From NCBI GenBank assembly GCA_038883335.1, contig JAVZMI010000002.1:105907-169906 (forward strand): a stretch of DNA of 64,000 nucleotides, read 5' to 3'. Positions within the stretch are counted from its first letter, which is position 1; each line of letters opens with the position of its first letter. This document shows, in pieces, positions 17,229-26,148 of this stretch. The translations under genes and the position numbers were made by a program. The notes beneath the pieces were generated by a model, which was not told the DNA's origin, made no database searches, and saw only the letters and a list, made by a program, of their open reading frames with translations. The DNA comes from Candidatus Bathyarchaeia archaeon (GTDB taxonomy: Archaea; Thermoproteota; Bathyarchaeia; Hecatellales; Hecatellaceae).

Positions 17229-17379
17229 TAGGTAGGAAAATTTGTTGCAGCCGTTTTGGTCTATTTTAGGATTCTGAGCCTACGTGATGAATGCTGATTA
17301 CATTAAATCATCATAGCTGGCAAATGCAGTAATCTTTAAGTTCGATAACCTTTAATACTCTAAAGATGAGGTCTAAAAG

Positions 17380-17742
17380 ATGACTTCTGAAACCGAGTCT
17401 GCTGCTGAGGCAACAACGAAAGCTGCGGAGAAGCCAAAGACTACCACTTACGTTAAGGCTCTCCCCCTCTCCGACTATGTGGATATTTCAAAGATCAAGA
17501 ATGAACTTGACGCTGGAAACATATTAATAGTCAAGATAACCCCGATGGCGGAGAAGAGCATTGAAGACGTGAAAAGCGCCATCGACGAGTTGAAGTCTTA
17601 CGTGGAGACTATTGGGGGAGACATAGCAAGACTTGGGGAAGAACGAATAGTGGTGACACCCTCGCCCATAAGGATCTGGCGGAAGAAAGCTATAGAGACC
17701 ATCACAACGCAGACAGCTAAGCCTGCTGAAACGGATTATTAA
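17380..17742 (+). CDS. sepF: Cell division protein SepF, archaeal type
   Basis: SepF anchors FtsZ to the membrane in archaea that divide with FtsZ. The C-terminal core (LDAGNILIVKITPMAEKS, about residues 45-62; GGDIARLGEERIVVTP, about 77-92) is complete. The N-terminal 20 residues are a variable linker with E/K/T bias; I see no clear amphipathic membrane-targeting helix, which many SepF proteins carry there. The ATG follows GAGGT. It is monocistronic, ending in a T-run that also faces the convergent aCPSF1 gene. Confidence 0.88.
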   Translation: MTSETESAAEATTKAAEKPKTTTYVKALPLSDYVDISKIKNELDAGNILIVKITPMAEKSIEDVKSAIDELKSYVETIGGDIARLGEERIVVTPSPIRIWRKKAIETITTQTAKPAETDY

Positions 17743-17757
17743 AAGGGGCAGTGCTAC

Positions 17758-17764
17758 TTTTTTT
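17758..17764 (+). terminator. T-run terminator between sepF and aCPSF1
   Basis: Seven T residues follow the sepF stop by 16 bases, the usual archaeal intrinsic terminator form. It also lies just past the stop of the convergent minus-strand gene. Confidence 0.5.
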
Positions 17765-17770
17765 ACGTAA

Positions 17771-19693
17771 TCAACATAGCCGTATAGTCTCCAAATTTGA
17801 GGGGGCGACCGCATTCACTTTAAATAGTCCCCTAATCGCGGATGCAAGGCTTAGACACTTGCTCTTCTCCCCGTGGCATACGATAACTCGCTGAGGTTTG
17901 GGTGTCATCTTCTTTAGATATGCGATGAGTTGATTCCTGTCTGAGTGGCCTGAGAAGCCTTCTATGAACTCAACATGCATTTTGACATTCAACGCCTCCA
18001 CTTTGCCGTTAGCATTAACCAAAGAGATCTCTCTAGCACCCGATTGAATTCGGCGACCCAAAGTTCCTTCGAATTGATAACTCACCAGCACAAGAGTATT
18101 CTTCTCATCAGAGGCCAGGTGTTTGAGATACTCGAGAGCTGGCCCCCCTTCCAGCATTCCTGAAGTAGCTAAGATGATACACGGCGAACCTTCTACAATC
18201 TCTTGGCGGGCCTCAGGGTTCTTAATTGGAACGAAATAATCAGATTGGAAGGGGTTGAGATCTTCGTATAGGATCTTACTCTGCAGCTCCTTTGACAGAT
18301 ACTCTGGGTAGGCGGTGTGGATGGCTGTGACCTCATTTATCATCCCCTCTATAAAAATTGGAACTTCTTTAATCAAACCTTTACGCATATGCTCATCTAA
18401 AACCAACATTATCTCTTGAGCCCGCCCCACGGCGAGAACTGGAATAAGAACCTTACCTCCTCGGCTAAGTGTCTCATTGACGACACTTGCAAGCTTCTGC
18501 TCAACATTCGCTCTACTAGGCATAACATCCTGCGGCAACCCATACGTGCTCTCCATAACTAAAGTCTCAACTCTAGGGAATGCGACGGTGCTGGCCTCTA
18601 GGAGCGTAGTCTGCATAAACTTAAAGTCCCCTGTATAGACAATGTTATGAACACCTTCACCTACGTGCAAATGCAAGATAGACGAGCCGAGAGTGTGCCC
18701 TGCGTTATGTAGTGTCAATCTAACATCAGGCGCCACATCGGTTACGACGCCGTAATTAACTGGGATAGCGTGAAGGACAACTTCGCGGACATTCTTATGG
18801 TCGTATGGGAGTGGCGCCCCCTCCTTACTGAGCACATCAAGGTAGTCAAGTTGGAGCAGAGTCATGAGACTCAAAGTGGGTTCTGAGCAGTAAACTGGCC
18901 CATCGTACTCATATTTATAGAGTAACGGCAGTAGCCCGCAATGGTCTAGGTGGGAGTGTGAGATAATTACAGCGTCTAAATCCTCTAGGTTGAACTCGTT
19001 GGCATCCAACCTTGGGAAACACTCCGCAGGATCCGAGGTAGCTGGATTTATGCCTGCATCGATGAGGATGTTGCTTTCCTTCGTCCTGAGCAGAATAGAA
19101 GACCTTCCCACTTGCTGGAATCCACCTAAGGGTGTCAGGAGAACTTCTTTATCACGGTATAATGTCGGCCGGAAGATCCTCTCCCCAACGGAGCGGAGGA
19201 TGCGTTCTCTGTCTTTTACCTCCGAGTAGAGATAGTGCCGAATGTTCGCTATAATCTTTGACGGAATAGGGGGGCTTCGCAGAACATGAGGACGCCACCT
19301 TGTCGTTCTGATAATCTCTTGGAGCATAGACCCATTCTTGCAAATTACTAGGCCTGGCTTCTTTGCCTCTATCACCACCTCCCCCAAAGGGTGGTCGAAG
19401 ATCAAATTAGTTATCTCAGCTTCAGGCGGGACAATGCTCCTAATAGTTGCTTCGGCTTCACTCTCAGGAGCCCTGACGGAGGGATCTGAGCGTATGGTTA
19501 TCCTTTTCCGTAGCAGGTTGGCGATCTCAGCTACGATATAGTTCTTATCTACTAGAACATCTGGCCGCTTAGTGTAGATAGCTAATCGTGGACCTTCAAA
19601 CTCTATCCTAGTTACCTCTGCCTCGGGTGGTACGTGCTGTAATATGGTTTGCTGTATCTTAGCTTGTGTACCTTCGCTGTTCAAGATGTTCAC
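17771..19693 (-). CDS. Beta-CASP ribonuclease aCPSF1
   Basis: aCPSF1 (FttA) cleaves transcripts at U-rich 3' ends and terminates transcription in archaea. The 640-residue protein has two N-terminal KH-like domains (about residues 1-140), then a metallo-beta-lactamase core with ISHSHLDHCGLLPLL (about 241-255) and a beta-CASP domain with GKVLIPVLAVGRAQE (about 411-425). Late motifs ATSGMLEGGPA and EFIEGFSGHSDRNQL complete the metal site. The length is typical. It lies 19 bases downstream of psmB and both are on the minus strand. Confidence 0.94.
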   Translation of the reverse strand: MNILNSEGTQAKIQQTILQHVPPEAEVTRIEFEGPRLAIYTKRPDVLVDKNYIVAEIANLLRKRITIRSDPSVRAPESEAEATIRSIVPPEAEITNLIFDHPLGEVVIEAKKPGLVICKNGSMLQEIIRTTRWRPHVLRSPPIPSKIIANIRHYLYSEVKDRERILRSVGERIFRPTLYRDKEVLLTPLGGFQQVGRSSILLRTKESNILIDAGINPATSDPAECFPRLDANEFNLEDLDAVIISHSHLDHCGLLPLLYKYEYDGPVYCSEPTLSLMTLLQLDYLDVLSKEGAPLPYDHKNVREVVLHAIPVNYGVVTDVAPDVRLTLHNAGHTLGSSILHLHVGEGVHNIVYTGDFKFMQTTLLEASTVAFPRVETLVMESTYGLPQDVMPSRANVEQKLASVVNETLSRGGKVLIPVLAVGRAQEIMLVLDEHMRKGLIKEVPIFIEGMINEVTAIHTAYPEYLSKELQSKILYEDLNPFQSDYFVPIKNPEARQEIVEGSPCIILATSGMLEGGPALEYLKHLASDEKNTLVLVSYQFEGTLGRRIQSGAREISLVNANGKVEALNVKMHVEFIEGFSGHSDRNQLIAYLKKMTPKPQRVIVCHGEKSKCLSLASAIRGLFKVNAVAPSNLETIRLC

Positions 19694-19712
19694 TGTCGAT
19701 TTTTTGGGCGCC

Positions 19713-20357
19713 TTAAATAACTAAAAGCTGAAGCTTTTCACCCTCACTAAGCTCACGGTAACCTTCAGTAGTTACAACAGCTACGTCAAAACTGTCACCA
19801 CTGGCCGCATCACGCTTCATAGCCGCGGTGACCGCCCTTACCACAAGCTGGATAGCCTCATTTAAACTCATATTTTCTCTATAACCATCCTCCAAAATCC
19901 CAAAGGCTACCGGGGAACCAGAACCAGTAGCGAAGAATTTTTTCTCCTCCGTGATACTTCCAAATGGGTCAAGTGTAAATATATGCGCTCCCTCAACATC
20001 TATTCCAGCTAATATAGCTTGCAATGACAGAGGTAACCACCTATTGGCGAACAGAATATTAGCGGCCAGCTGTGTGGTTGCTCGAACGGATATAGGTCTT
20101 CTGTTACTAACCCTGAAGAGTGCAGCGTTTGCTTTTAGTATGTCCACCACGTTTTGGGCATCAGCGACTGTGCCTGCTATTGTTATGGCAATGTGGTTGT
20201 CTATTGGGTAAACTTTCTTGCCACGCCTATGGGCGACAAATGTTCCCATCGTAACTCTTGTATCCGTAGCTAAGATGACACCATCTTTGCAGATGACACC
20301 CACGGTGGTCGTTCCCTTTAATACCAGTTCAGTGCCAAGTTTATATGGCTCCATCAT
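19713..20357 (-). CDS. psmB: Proteasome beta subunit
   Basis: The beta subunit carries the proteasome active site. A 15-residue propeptide ends in LKG, and the mature chain starts TTTVGV. With that Thr as 1, Asp17 (LATD) and Lys33 (RGKK) are the expected catalytic partners. Later SGSPVAFGILE and AVTAAMKRDAASGDS segments match the family. It is the first gene of a minus-strand pair with aCPSF1. Two ATG codons are adjacent; the first is used. Confidence 0.95.
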   Translation of the reverse strand: MMEPYKLGTELVLKGTTTVGVICKDGVILATDTRVTMGTFVAHRRGKKVYPIDNHIAITIAGTVADAQNVVDILKANAALFRVSNRRPISVRATTQLAANILFANRWLPLSLQAILAGIDVEGAHIFTLDPFGSITEEKKFFATGSGSPVAFGILEDGYRENMSLNEAIQLVVRAVTAAMKRDAASGDSFDVAVVTTEGYRELSEGEKLQLLVI

Positions 20358-20467
20358 AATTTGATTACTCCTAAAGTCGTGGAAGACTCCTCAAGCGGAT
20401 AAACAGAGTATCGATAAAAAAGCTGTCTAACTTAAAAAGGTTTTTGGGATATTTAGAGAGGAAAGAG

Positions 20468-20926
20468 TTGAACAAGAGTAAGGTGTTGACTTTTATCTGG
20501 GAAGAACAATGTAGAGAGGACTTTAAGTTCACTTACGAAGGAGTAGCAGCGGAGTGTAGAGGTTGCAGATTTGCACCTGTTTGCCACGGCAACCTCGCCG
20601 TACATAGAACCTACCGAGTTTCGAAATTGAAGGACAAGATAGTGGAGTGTAAGGCTTTCGGCAAACATGTGAGGCTCGTTGAAGTCGAAGAGGCCGTATT
20701 AGAGGTGGCAGTTCGGCCCGAATCCGCCATCAATGGCGCGGTTATTAGGTTCCAGCCACCCATCTGTTCAGAGGTCTCGTGTAAATATTACGAAAAATGT
20801 GTTCCAGCAGCCCTACGGGAGGGAGACGCAATAAAGATAGTGAGTGTAGGTACAGGTTTCAACTGCCCTACATATGAACGTCGGCTGATTGAGGTTTCGG
20901 TTCTTCCTTACCAGACTCAGCCTTAA
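20468..20926 (+). CDS. UPF0179 family protein, probable metal-binding
   Basis: UPF0179 proteins are small archaeal proteins of unknown function. This one has two cysteine groups, ECRGCRFAPVCHG (about residues 29-41) and CSEVSCKYYEKC (about 101-112), enough to bind zinc or an iron-sulfur cluster. A C-terminal beta-rich half follows. TTG 20468 is chosen because GAGAGG precedes it; TTG 20444 and GTG 20483 are alternatives. Its 3' end overlaps the convergent FKBP gene by 59 bases. Confidence 0.85.
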   Translation: MNKSKVLTFIWEEQCREDFKFTYEGVAAECRGCRFAPVCHGNLAVHRTYRVSKLKDKIVECKAFGKHVRLVEVEEAVLEVAVRPESAINGAVIRFQPPICSEVSCKYYEKCVPAALREGDAIKIVSVGTGFNCPTYERRLIEVSVLPYQTQP

Positions 20927-21611
20927 CACTCTTCCGCTCATACCGTTCTACGAATTGCACCACATCTATTTCTGGGAAGAATTTTTGGATGTCAAACGCT
21001 ATTCCTCGCAACGCCAAGTTCAACCCCTCCAAGGAGAGAGCCTCCTCAGCCACCACGATTTCCACCTGCCTATCTCTGATATCCACACCGAACTTCTCGG
21101 GGGGAACCGATGGAAGCCGGCGGTGAATTAAACCTCTAATCTTCTCAAGAGGAGTTTTAAGTAAGCCTTTAACCTCAACCTCATAGACCAGTGTCCGCCC
21201 AGCCAGAGGCAAGTTGAAATCGACCAGAACTCGCCCTGCCCCCACACTCCGAACTACGGCTGTTCTTCCCTCGAGCTCGATCTCCATACCAGGGCGAAGG
21301 GGCGTTTTTGTGTCGAATTTCTTCAGAGGGATCGACTTGATTTTGGAGGGATCCCTAAATCCAAAGGCTTTTTCTGGGGGTATCTCGACGGTCTCCTTCT
21401 TCCCAACCTCAAGTCCGATGAGTTTCTCGTCGAGGCTCTTCAAAACCCAGTTCTCTCCGAGGACTACGAGGATAGGTTCATAGTTGGCATTTTCACGGAA
21501 TATGTTGGCCTGCCTAGCCACATCAGCCGAGGAGGTGTCGAAAATCTCTCCACTCTCTTTGACCTTAGCTGTATACTCAAGTAGAATGAAGTCCCCTTTT
21601 ACTGTCGGCAC
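20868..21611 (-). CDS. FKBP-type peptidyl-prolyl isomerase, SlyD-like
   Basis: The enzyme speeds proline isomerisation during folding. The 247-residue protein has an FKBP domain (DFILLEYTAKVKESGEIFDT, about residues 6-25; GLEVGKKETVEIPPEKAFG, about 65-83) with an inserted chaperone flap, as in SlyD and archaeal long FKBPs. An extra domain of about 90 residues (155-245) is found in archaeal homologues. It faces UPF0179 with overlapping ends. Cytosolic, as no signal peptide is present. Confidence 0.9.
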   Translation of the reverse strand: MPTVKGDFILLEYTAKVKESGEIFDTSSADVARQANIFRENANYEPILVVLGENWVLKSLDEKLIGLEVGKKETVEIPPEKAFGFRDPSKIKSIPLKKFDTKTPLRPGMEIELEGRTAVVRSVGAGRVLVDFNLPLAGRTLVYEVEVKGLLKTPLEKIRGLIHRRLPSVPPEKFGVDIRDRQVEIVVAEEALSLEGLNLALRGIAFDIQKFFPEIDVVQFVERYERKSVKAESGKEEPKPQSADVHM

Positions 21612-22067
21612 CGCAACAATCCCCTTTTTTTACGATACCTACCTGCTAAAATTAAACCTTTAACTTTTTCCTCTATGCCACTATACGCGTAATTAATATT
21701 ACGCAAAATTTGAGCGCGTAGTTAAGGTTTTATTTGGTTAAACAGATAGAGCCTAAGCAATTAGTTTACCCTTAAGTTGCGCAGTATGGCTTTTTAGGAG
21801 AACCTGTGGGCTACTAGTTTTTCAGCCGTAAGACGATTAAAAGGTAACCATTGACAGCGGTGCTCACAGCCAGCCTCACAGTAGGAGAGACAAAAGAGAG
21901 TGAAATGGTTATTCAGACTGTGCTAATTTGTTACTTAACAGTGGCGGCACTCAGCGTTGACTCACTGCCAGAAGCCCTTATAAGATTTGACGACAGCCCA
22001 ATGACGCTCGTAAATGCTATATGTGTTGTGTGTTCTATATTGTGTATCTAGTTTTGAAGGTGATTAG
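21612..22067. other. Intergenic region with inverted repeat, 456 bases
   Basis: Divergent promoter region between FKBP and the CBS gene. It holds an AT-rich segment with a palindrome (listed separately) and a T/A-rich stretch near 21650-21740. An open plus-strand frame at 21851-22051 has no family resemblance and no ribosome binding site, so I read it as non-coding. Confidence 0.4.
21687..21704. repeat. Perfect 7-bp inverted repeat, possible operator
   Basis: GCGTAAT and ATTACGC flank TAAT exactly. A related sequence, GCGCGTAGTTAA, follows at about 21714-21725, echoing ACGCGTAATTAA within the palindrome on the same strand. It lies about 75 bases upstream of the FKBP start, a fitting place for a regulator site. 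Confidence 0.4.
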
Positions 22068-22493
22068 ATGGTTAAAGTTAAGGCGATAATGACAAAGGAG
22101 TTAGTCACCGTGAAGCCCGAGGCCACTGTGGCGGAGGCTTCCAAGGTTTTCGCAAAAAACAAAGTTGGATCCATACTGGTCTGTGAGAAAGATGAGCCTT
22201 GTGGAATAATCACGGAAAGGGATCTTGTGTACAATGTGCTGGCGCGCGAGTTAGACCCGAAGAAAGTTTTAGTTAAGGATATAATGTCGAAGCCGCTGGT
22301 GGCTATTGACGAAAATTCTGAGATTAGCGAAGCCGCAGAGCTGATGAATGCGAAGAACATAAGGAGAATTGCCATTGTCGATAAGAAAGGCAAACTCGCT
22401 GGGATAGTCACCACCAGTGATATAAGAAGATTCGTCGGTGAAGGATCTAGGTTCGACCTGCTCAAAGCTCTGCACGAGCGGTACCGCGGTTAA
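22068..22493 (+). CDS. Tandem CBS-domain protein
   Basis: The 141-residue protein consists of two CBS domains: VKAIMTKELVTVKPEATVAEA (residues 3-23, start of CBS1) and KDIMSKPLVAIDENSEISEA (about 73-92, start of CBS2). Such pairs bind adenine nucleotides and regulate enzymes or transporters. ATG follows AAGGTGATTAG. The partner is not evident; the gene is isolated and overlaps the convergent phosphoesterase by 32 bases. Confidence 0.9.
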   Translation: MVKVKAIMTKELVTVKPEATVAEASKVFAKNKVGSILVCEKDEPCGIITERDLVYNVLARELDPKKVLVKDIMSKPLVAIDENSEISEAAELMNAKNIRRIAIVDKKGKLAGIVTTSDIRRFVGEGSRFDLLKALHERYRG

Positions 22494-23154
22494 AGCCGCC
22501 AAGATTCACCTCAACCTCCCCATCCAAGGTGATAAAGGCAAAATTGCCGTATTTGGCAGACCCAGGGTTCACAAGGATGCTCCCGCCAAGTTTATCGACG
22601 CCGCACGCATCATGGATGTGACCACAGATAGCAAGTATAGGTTTCCTCTTTTCTATGAATGACCTTACAGCATGACTGCCCACATGGCTGGACATTGTAT
22701 ACGACAAGCGGTCCAATTTAGTTCTGAATGGGGGGGTGTGAGACAACAGAATAAGCTTACCCGTATTTTCGGCGGAGTCCATGGCCTCCTCTAGGATTTT
22801 TAAGATTTCTTTCTCTTCAAACTCTGAGGGTGTACCTAGGGGTGTTGGGTTTGAACCCCCCACGCCTATGAAGGAGTAGCCCCCAAAACTGTATATCCGC
22901 CCGTGGAGATCAAAGCATCCTTCAACGCTCATCTCAAAGACTTCAGGCAGATCACAGTTCCCTGGAACGTAGATAACTGGCAGATTGCACTTTCTTAACG
23001 CTAAAAGAATCTCTCTCGCCTTCTCCCATCCACCAAAGTTAGTGATATCGCCCGAGATAGTTATCAAATCGGCCTTAAGTTTTTGAGCCTCAGCTGCAGC
23101 GACCTCAGCTGACTTAACAGCTTCGTGAATATCCGCTAAGGCGAGGATCTTCAT
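22462..23154 (-). CDS. Metallophosphoesterase, YfcE-like
   Basis: Calcineurin-type motifs are present: LADIHE (about residues 5-10), GDITNFGG, PGNCDLPE (N-C-D in place of the usual N-H-D), HTPPF and GHIHDACG. The family hydrolyses phosphodiesters. The Cys in place of His in the GNHD motif is a known variant in archaeal members. ATG 23154 is used; GTG 23163 is possible. It is divergent from the CoA operon. Confidence 0.85.
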   Translation of the reverse strand: MKILALADIHEAVKSAEVAAAEAQKLKADLITISGDITNFGGWEKAREILLALRKCNLPVIYVPGNCDLPEVFEMSVEGCFDLHGRIYSFGGYSFIGVGGSNPTPLGTPSEFEEKEILKILEEAMDSAENTGKLILLSHTPPFRTKLDRLSYTMSSHVGSHAVRSFIEKRKPILAICGHIHDACGVDKLGGSILVNPGSAKYGNFAFITLDGEVEVNLGGFNRGTARAEL

Positions 23155-23265
23155 ACCCACCACTTACCATAAATTAGTAAATAAACTTGTTAGGTTTAAA
23201 TCACTCTTCACGCTTCTTTAAAGATTTTAAGAGAGCTAGATTTCTCATTATAAGAGGCTAGTAAG

Positions 23266-24168
23266 GTGAGCACAGCTTTCGCCCCTGCCCATATCACTGG
23301 CATATTCCAAGCACACCGCCACCCAGACCCCCTAAAATATGGCTCGCGGGGAGCTGGAGTCTGTCTCAAGCGGGGAGTCTACACCACTGTTAAGGCGGCG
23401 AGGGCTTTAAAGTGGAGGGTCAGAATCAGAATCAACGGGAGGATGACCCATGCAGAGGTCTCAAGAGCGGTCGTCGAAGCCTTTAAAGGGCTTACATCTG
23501 AACCTTACGAGTTATCAGTAGATCACCATGTCGAGGTACCAATCGGGGCTGGTTACGGTTCGAGTGGCGCTGGGGCTCTCAGTTTGGCTCTAGCTTTGAA
23601 TGACGCTTTAAAGCTAAATTTATCCTACAGTGAAGCGGCTCAGATTGCTCATGTAGCGGAGATAGAATGTGGTACAGGTCTCGGAACCGTTCTAGCCGAG
23701 ACTGCAGGAGGTGTTGAGATTAGGGTCAAGCCCGGAGCCCCCGGAATTGGGGAGGTGAAACAGATACCCACAAAGTCGGATGAAAAAGTGATCTCTGTCT
23801 ACCTTGGCCAATTACCCACCCGCCCCATCCTCAAGGATGAAAAAGTCCAAGGGCGTCTGAGCGAAGTGAGCGGTCCACTGATGGAGAGGTTGATAAACGA
23901 CCCTACTCTAGCGAATTTCCTAGCCCTATCAAGAGAGTTCTCGGACAGGTTAAGCCTCTATACGCCGCGCCTAGCGAATGTTATGAACGAGCTAAGTTGT
24001 CGCTATTCTGGGGTTTTCTCCATGAATATGTTCGGCGAAGCCCTATTCACGTTGGTGGGGACGGAAAAATACCATGAGTGCCTCAGCACTCTCGAACAGG
24101 TTCAAATCAACCCAGCGAAAGTGATAATCTCAGATATTGAATATCGTGGAGCGAGGCTAATTGGCTGA
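23266..24168 (+). CDS. Pantoate kinase (GHMP family)
   Basis: Archaeal pantoate kinase makes 4-phosphopantoate for CoA. The 300-residue protein has the GHMP glycine loop PIGAGYGSSGAGALSLAL (about residues 91-108), an N-terminal FAPAHITGIF stretch typical of the family, and a C-terminal NMFGEALFTLV motif. Its downstream neighbour is phosphopantothenate synthetase, overlapping by 8 bases, exactly the archaeal pair. GTG start follows GAGG at 8 bases. It is the first gene of a six-gene operon. Confidence 0.93.
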   Translation: MSTAFAPAHITGIFQAHRHPDPLKYGSRGAGVCLKRGVYTTVKAARALKWRVRIRINGRMTHAEVSRAVVEAFKGLTSEPYELSVDHHVEVPIGAGYGSSGAGALSLALALNDALKLNLSYSEAAQIAHVAEIECGTGLGTVLAETAGGVEIRVKPGAPGIGEVKQIPTKSDEKVISVYLGQLPTRPILKDEKVQGRLSEVSGPLMERLINDPTLANFLALSREFSDRLSLYTPRLANVMNELSCRYSGVFSMNMFGEALFTLVGTEKYHECLSTLEQVQINPAKVIISDIEYRGARLIG

Positions 24169-24952
24169 GATGAAGATACCGGACTCGCATCCAAGGGCTG
24201 AATCGCTCAGGATTAGGGAGAAGCTGATTAAAGCCCATATGGAGGGTTTAGTTGCGACAGCAGGCTTAATAGCCCACGGCAGAGGTGAGGCGTTCGATTA
24301 TCTGTTAGGAGAGCAAACTCTACCCTTCGCGAAAAGAGCAGAGAGGGTAGCTGTTGCATTACTATTGAAAGCTGAGAAAAAGGTGATCTCAGTAAATGGA
24401 AACTCGGCAGCTTTATGTGCTGGCGATCTAGTTGAACTGAGCCGGTTGACTGGCGCGCAACTTGAGGTGAACCTCTTCTATAGAAGTGAAGAACGGGAGT
24501 TAGCGATAGCGAATGAACTCAAACGGTGGGGTGCCTCTGAGGTTCTAGGCGTGGAAGCCGCTGCCTCAACTAGCATACCTGGATTAATGGGCGGCAGGGG
24601 GAAAGTTGATGCGCGTGGAATTGCGGAAGCGGAGGTTGTGCTAGTTCCTCTAGAGGATGGAGATAGAACCGCTTTTCTCAGAAAGGCTGGCAAAGTCGTC
24701 ATCGCAATTGACCTCAACCCTTTTTCAAGAACATCCCAGACGGCATCTGTAACTATAATTGACAACATCGTCAGAGCCCTCCCGAATATGTTGAATGAGG
24801 CACAGCTCTTGAAGCAGTCGCCAGAGAAACTAGACTCCATAGTGCTGGAGTACGACAACTCAGAAACCTTAAGTGAGGCTATAAATTTCATAAACTCGAG
24901 GCTACAACATATAGCGAACATTACACGCCGAAACCATGCTAGAGGCGCCTGA
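24161..24952 (+). CDS. 4-phosphopantoate--beta-alanine ligase (phosphopantothenate synthetase)
   Basis: The enzyme joins phosphopantoate and beta-alanine with ATP, replacing bacterial PanC. The 263-residue protein has the DUF137 pattern: IPDSHPRAESLRIREKL (about residues 6-22), VNGNSAALC (about 78-86) and IAIDLNPFSRTSQTASVTI (about 183-201). It is translationally coupled to pantoate kinase; start is TTG 24161 or ATG 24170. Beta-alanine would come from the decarboxylase encoded next. Confidence 0.93.
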   Translation: MAEMKIPDSHPRAESLRIREKLIKAHMEGLVATAGLIAHGRGEAFDYLLGEQTLPFAKRAERVAVALLLKAEKKVISVNGNSAALCAGDLVELSRLTGAQLEVNLFYRSEERELAIANELKRWGASEVLGVEAAASTSIPGLMGGRGKVDARGIAEAEVVLVPLEDGDRTAFLRKAGKVVIAIDLNPFSRTSQTASVTIIDNIVRALPNMLNEAQLLKQSPEKLDSIVLEYDNSETLSEAINFINSRLQHIANITRRNHARGA

Positions 24953-24987
24953 ATTTCAGGCCACATTTACTGGAAGGGTCGCGAGAT

Positions 24988-26148
24988 TTGGGGGAAAGTG
25001 AAATTAGAGTTTTGAGAGAACTCTCACGACGCTTACGTAGTGAACCCTCCTACAGGAGGGGGCGAATACTCAGCTCTATGTGTACTCTCCCCCATCCGCT
25101 GGCTTTGAAGACGTATATGCAGTTTATTGATAGAAACATTGGAGATCCAGGCCTGTTTCCGGAAACATCTGAGATTGAGAAGGATGTCATCAGAACGTTG
25201 GGGGGGTGGCTGGCAAACCCAGATGCTTGTGGCTATATAGTGTCGGGTGGGTCTGAGGCGAACCTAACGGCTCTATGGGTTGCGAGAAACGCCGCGAAGA
25301 AGACAAACCCCGAGGTGATTCTTCCAAAGACAGCCCACTTCTCCTTCGAGAAAGCTGCAGATCTATTAAGAATCAAACCAGTCTATGTGGATACAGACGA
25401 GAATTTCGTGGTTAAAGTTGATGAGGTAGAGAGAGCAATCAGCGAGAACACTGTTGCTATAGTAGGGATCGCGGGCACTACGGCTCTAGGCACCATCGAC
25501 CCGCTCCCTGAGCTCTCAGAGATTGCAACTCGACACGGCGTTAGCTTGCATGTCGACGCAGCCTTCGGAGGATTTGTAATACCCTTCCTCAAGGAGATGG
25601 GCTACACTCTGCCTGACTTCGACTTCAGGCTGCCTGGGGTTTGCTCTATTACGGTAGACCCGCACAAAATGGGAATGGCGCCGATCCCTGCGGGTGGAAT
25701 TCTCTTTAGAGGGGAGGAATTGTTGAAGGACTTTGGGGTAAAGACACAATATATTATGGGAGGTGGAGCCCGCAGCCGCACCTTAGGGGGGACTAGGCCT
25801 GGCGCATCAGTGTGCGCCGTCTGGGCTCTTCTCAAGTATCTAGGCTGGAGCGGCTACCGGAGAGTGGTACGCCGTTGTATGAGGTTGACTCAGAAGATAT
25901 CTGAGGAGGTTATGAGAATAGAAGGCTTAGGGCTGGTTCTGCCGCCAACCATGAATATCGTCGGCATAAGATCCAAGAGCCCAGATGTAGGTATGCTTGT
26001 CAGGGAGCTTAGAGAGATGGGGTGGGCAGTCTCGTCTATGCAGGACTTCATGAGGATCGTCGTCATGCCGCACCTAACTGAGAGAGTTGTCGACATGTTC
26101 ATCGACGCTCTACGGAGTATTGTAGGGAGATTTGCACATGAAGTTTGA
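24988..26148 (+). CDS. mfnA: L-aspartate/L-tyrosine decarboxylase (MfnA type)
   Basis: This PLP enzyme decarboxylates aspartate to beta-alanine or tyrosine to tyramine. The PLP lysine is in VDPHKMGMAP (about residues 228-237); the cofactor histidine region is KTAHFSFEKA, and HVDAAFGGF holds the PLP-binding Asp. Homologues in Thermococcus act as aspartate decarboxylase for CoA, while methanogen MfnA makes tyramine for methanofuran. The setting between CoA genes favours aspartate; methanofuran use is also possible because ftr is present. Ends 11 bases inside the next gene. Confidence 0.9.
   Translation: MGESEIRVLRELSRRLRSEPSYRRGRILSSMCTLPHPLALKTYMQFIDRNIGDPGLFPETSEIEKDVIRTLGGWLANPDACGYIVSGGSEANLTALWVARNAAKKTNPEVILPKTAHFSFEKAADLLRIKPVYVDTDENFVVKVDEVERAISENTVAIVGIAGTTALGTIDPLPELSEIATRHGVSLHVDAAFGGFVIPFLKEMGYTLPDFDFRLPGVCSITVDPHKMGMAPIPAGGILFRGEELLKDFGVKTQYIMGGGARSRTLGGTRPGASVCAVWALLKYLGWSGYRRVVRRCMRLTQKISEEVMRIEGLGLVLPPTMNIVGIRSKSPDVGMLVRELREMGWAVSSMQDFMRIVVMPHLTERVVDMFIDALRSIVGRFAHEV

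Noticed and set aside
21851..22051. A plus-strand frame of 66 codons before the CBS gene
   Set aside because: No ribosome binding site, no known family and an irregular composition; the region reads better as promoter.
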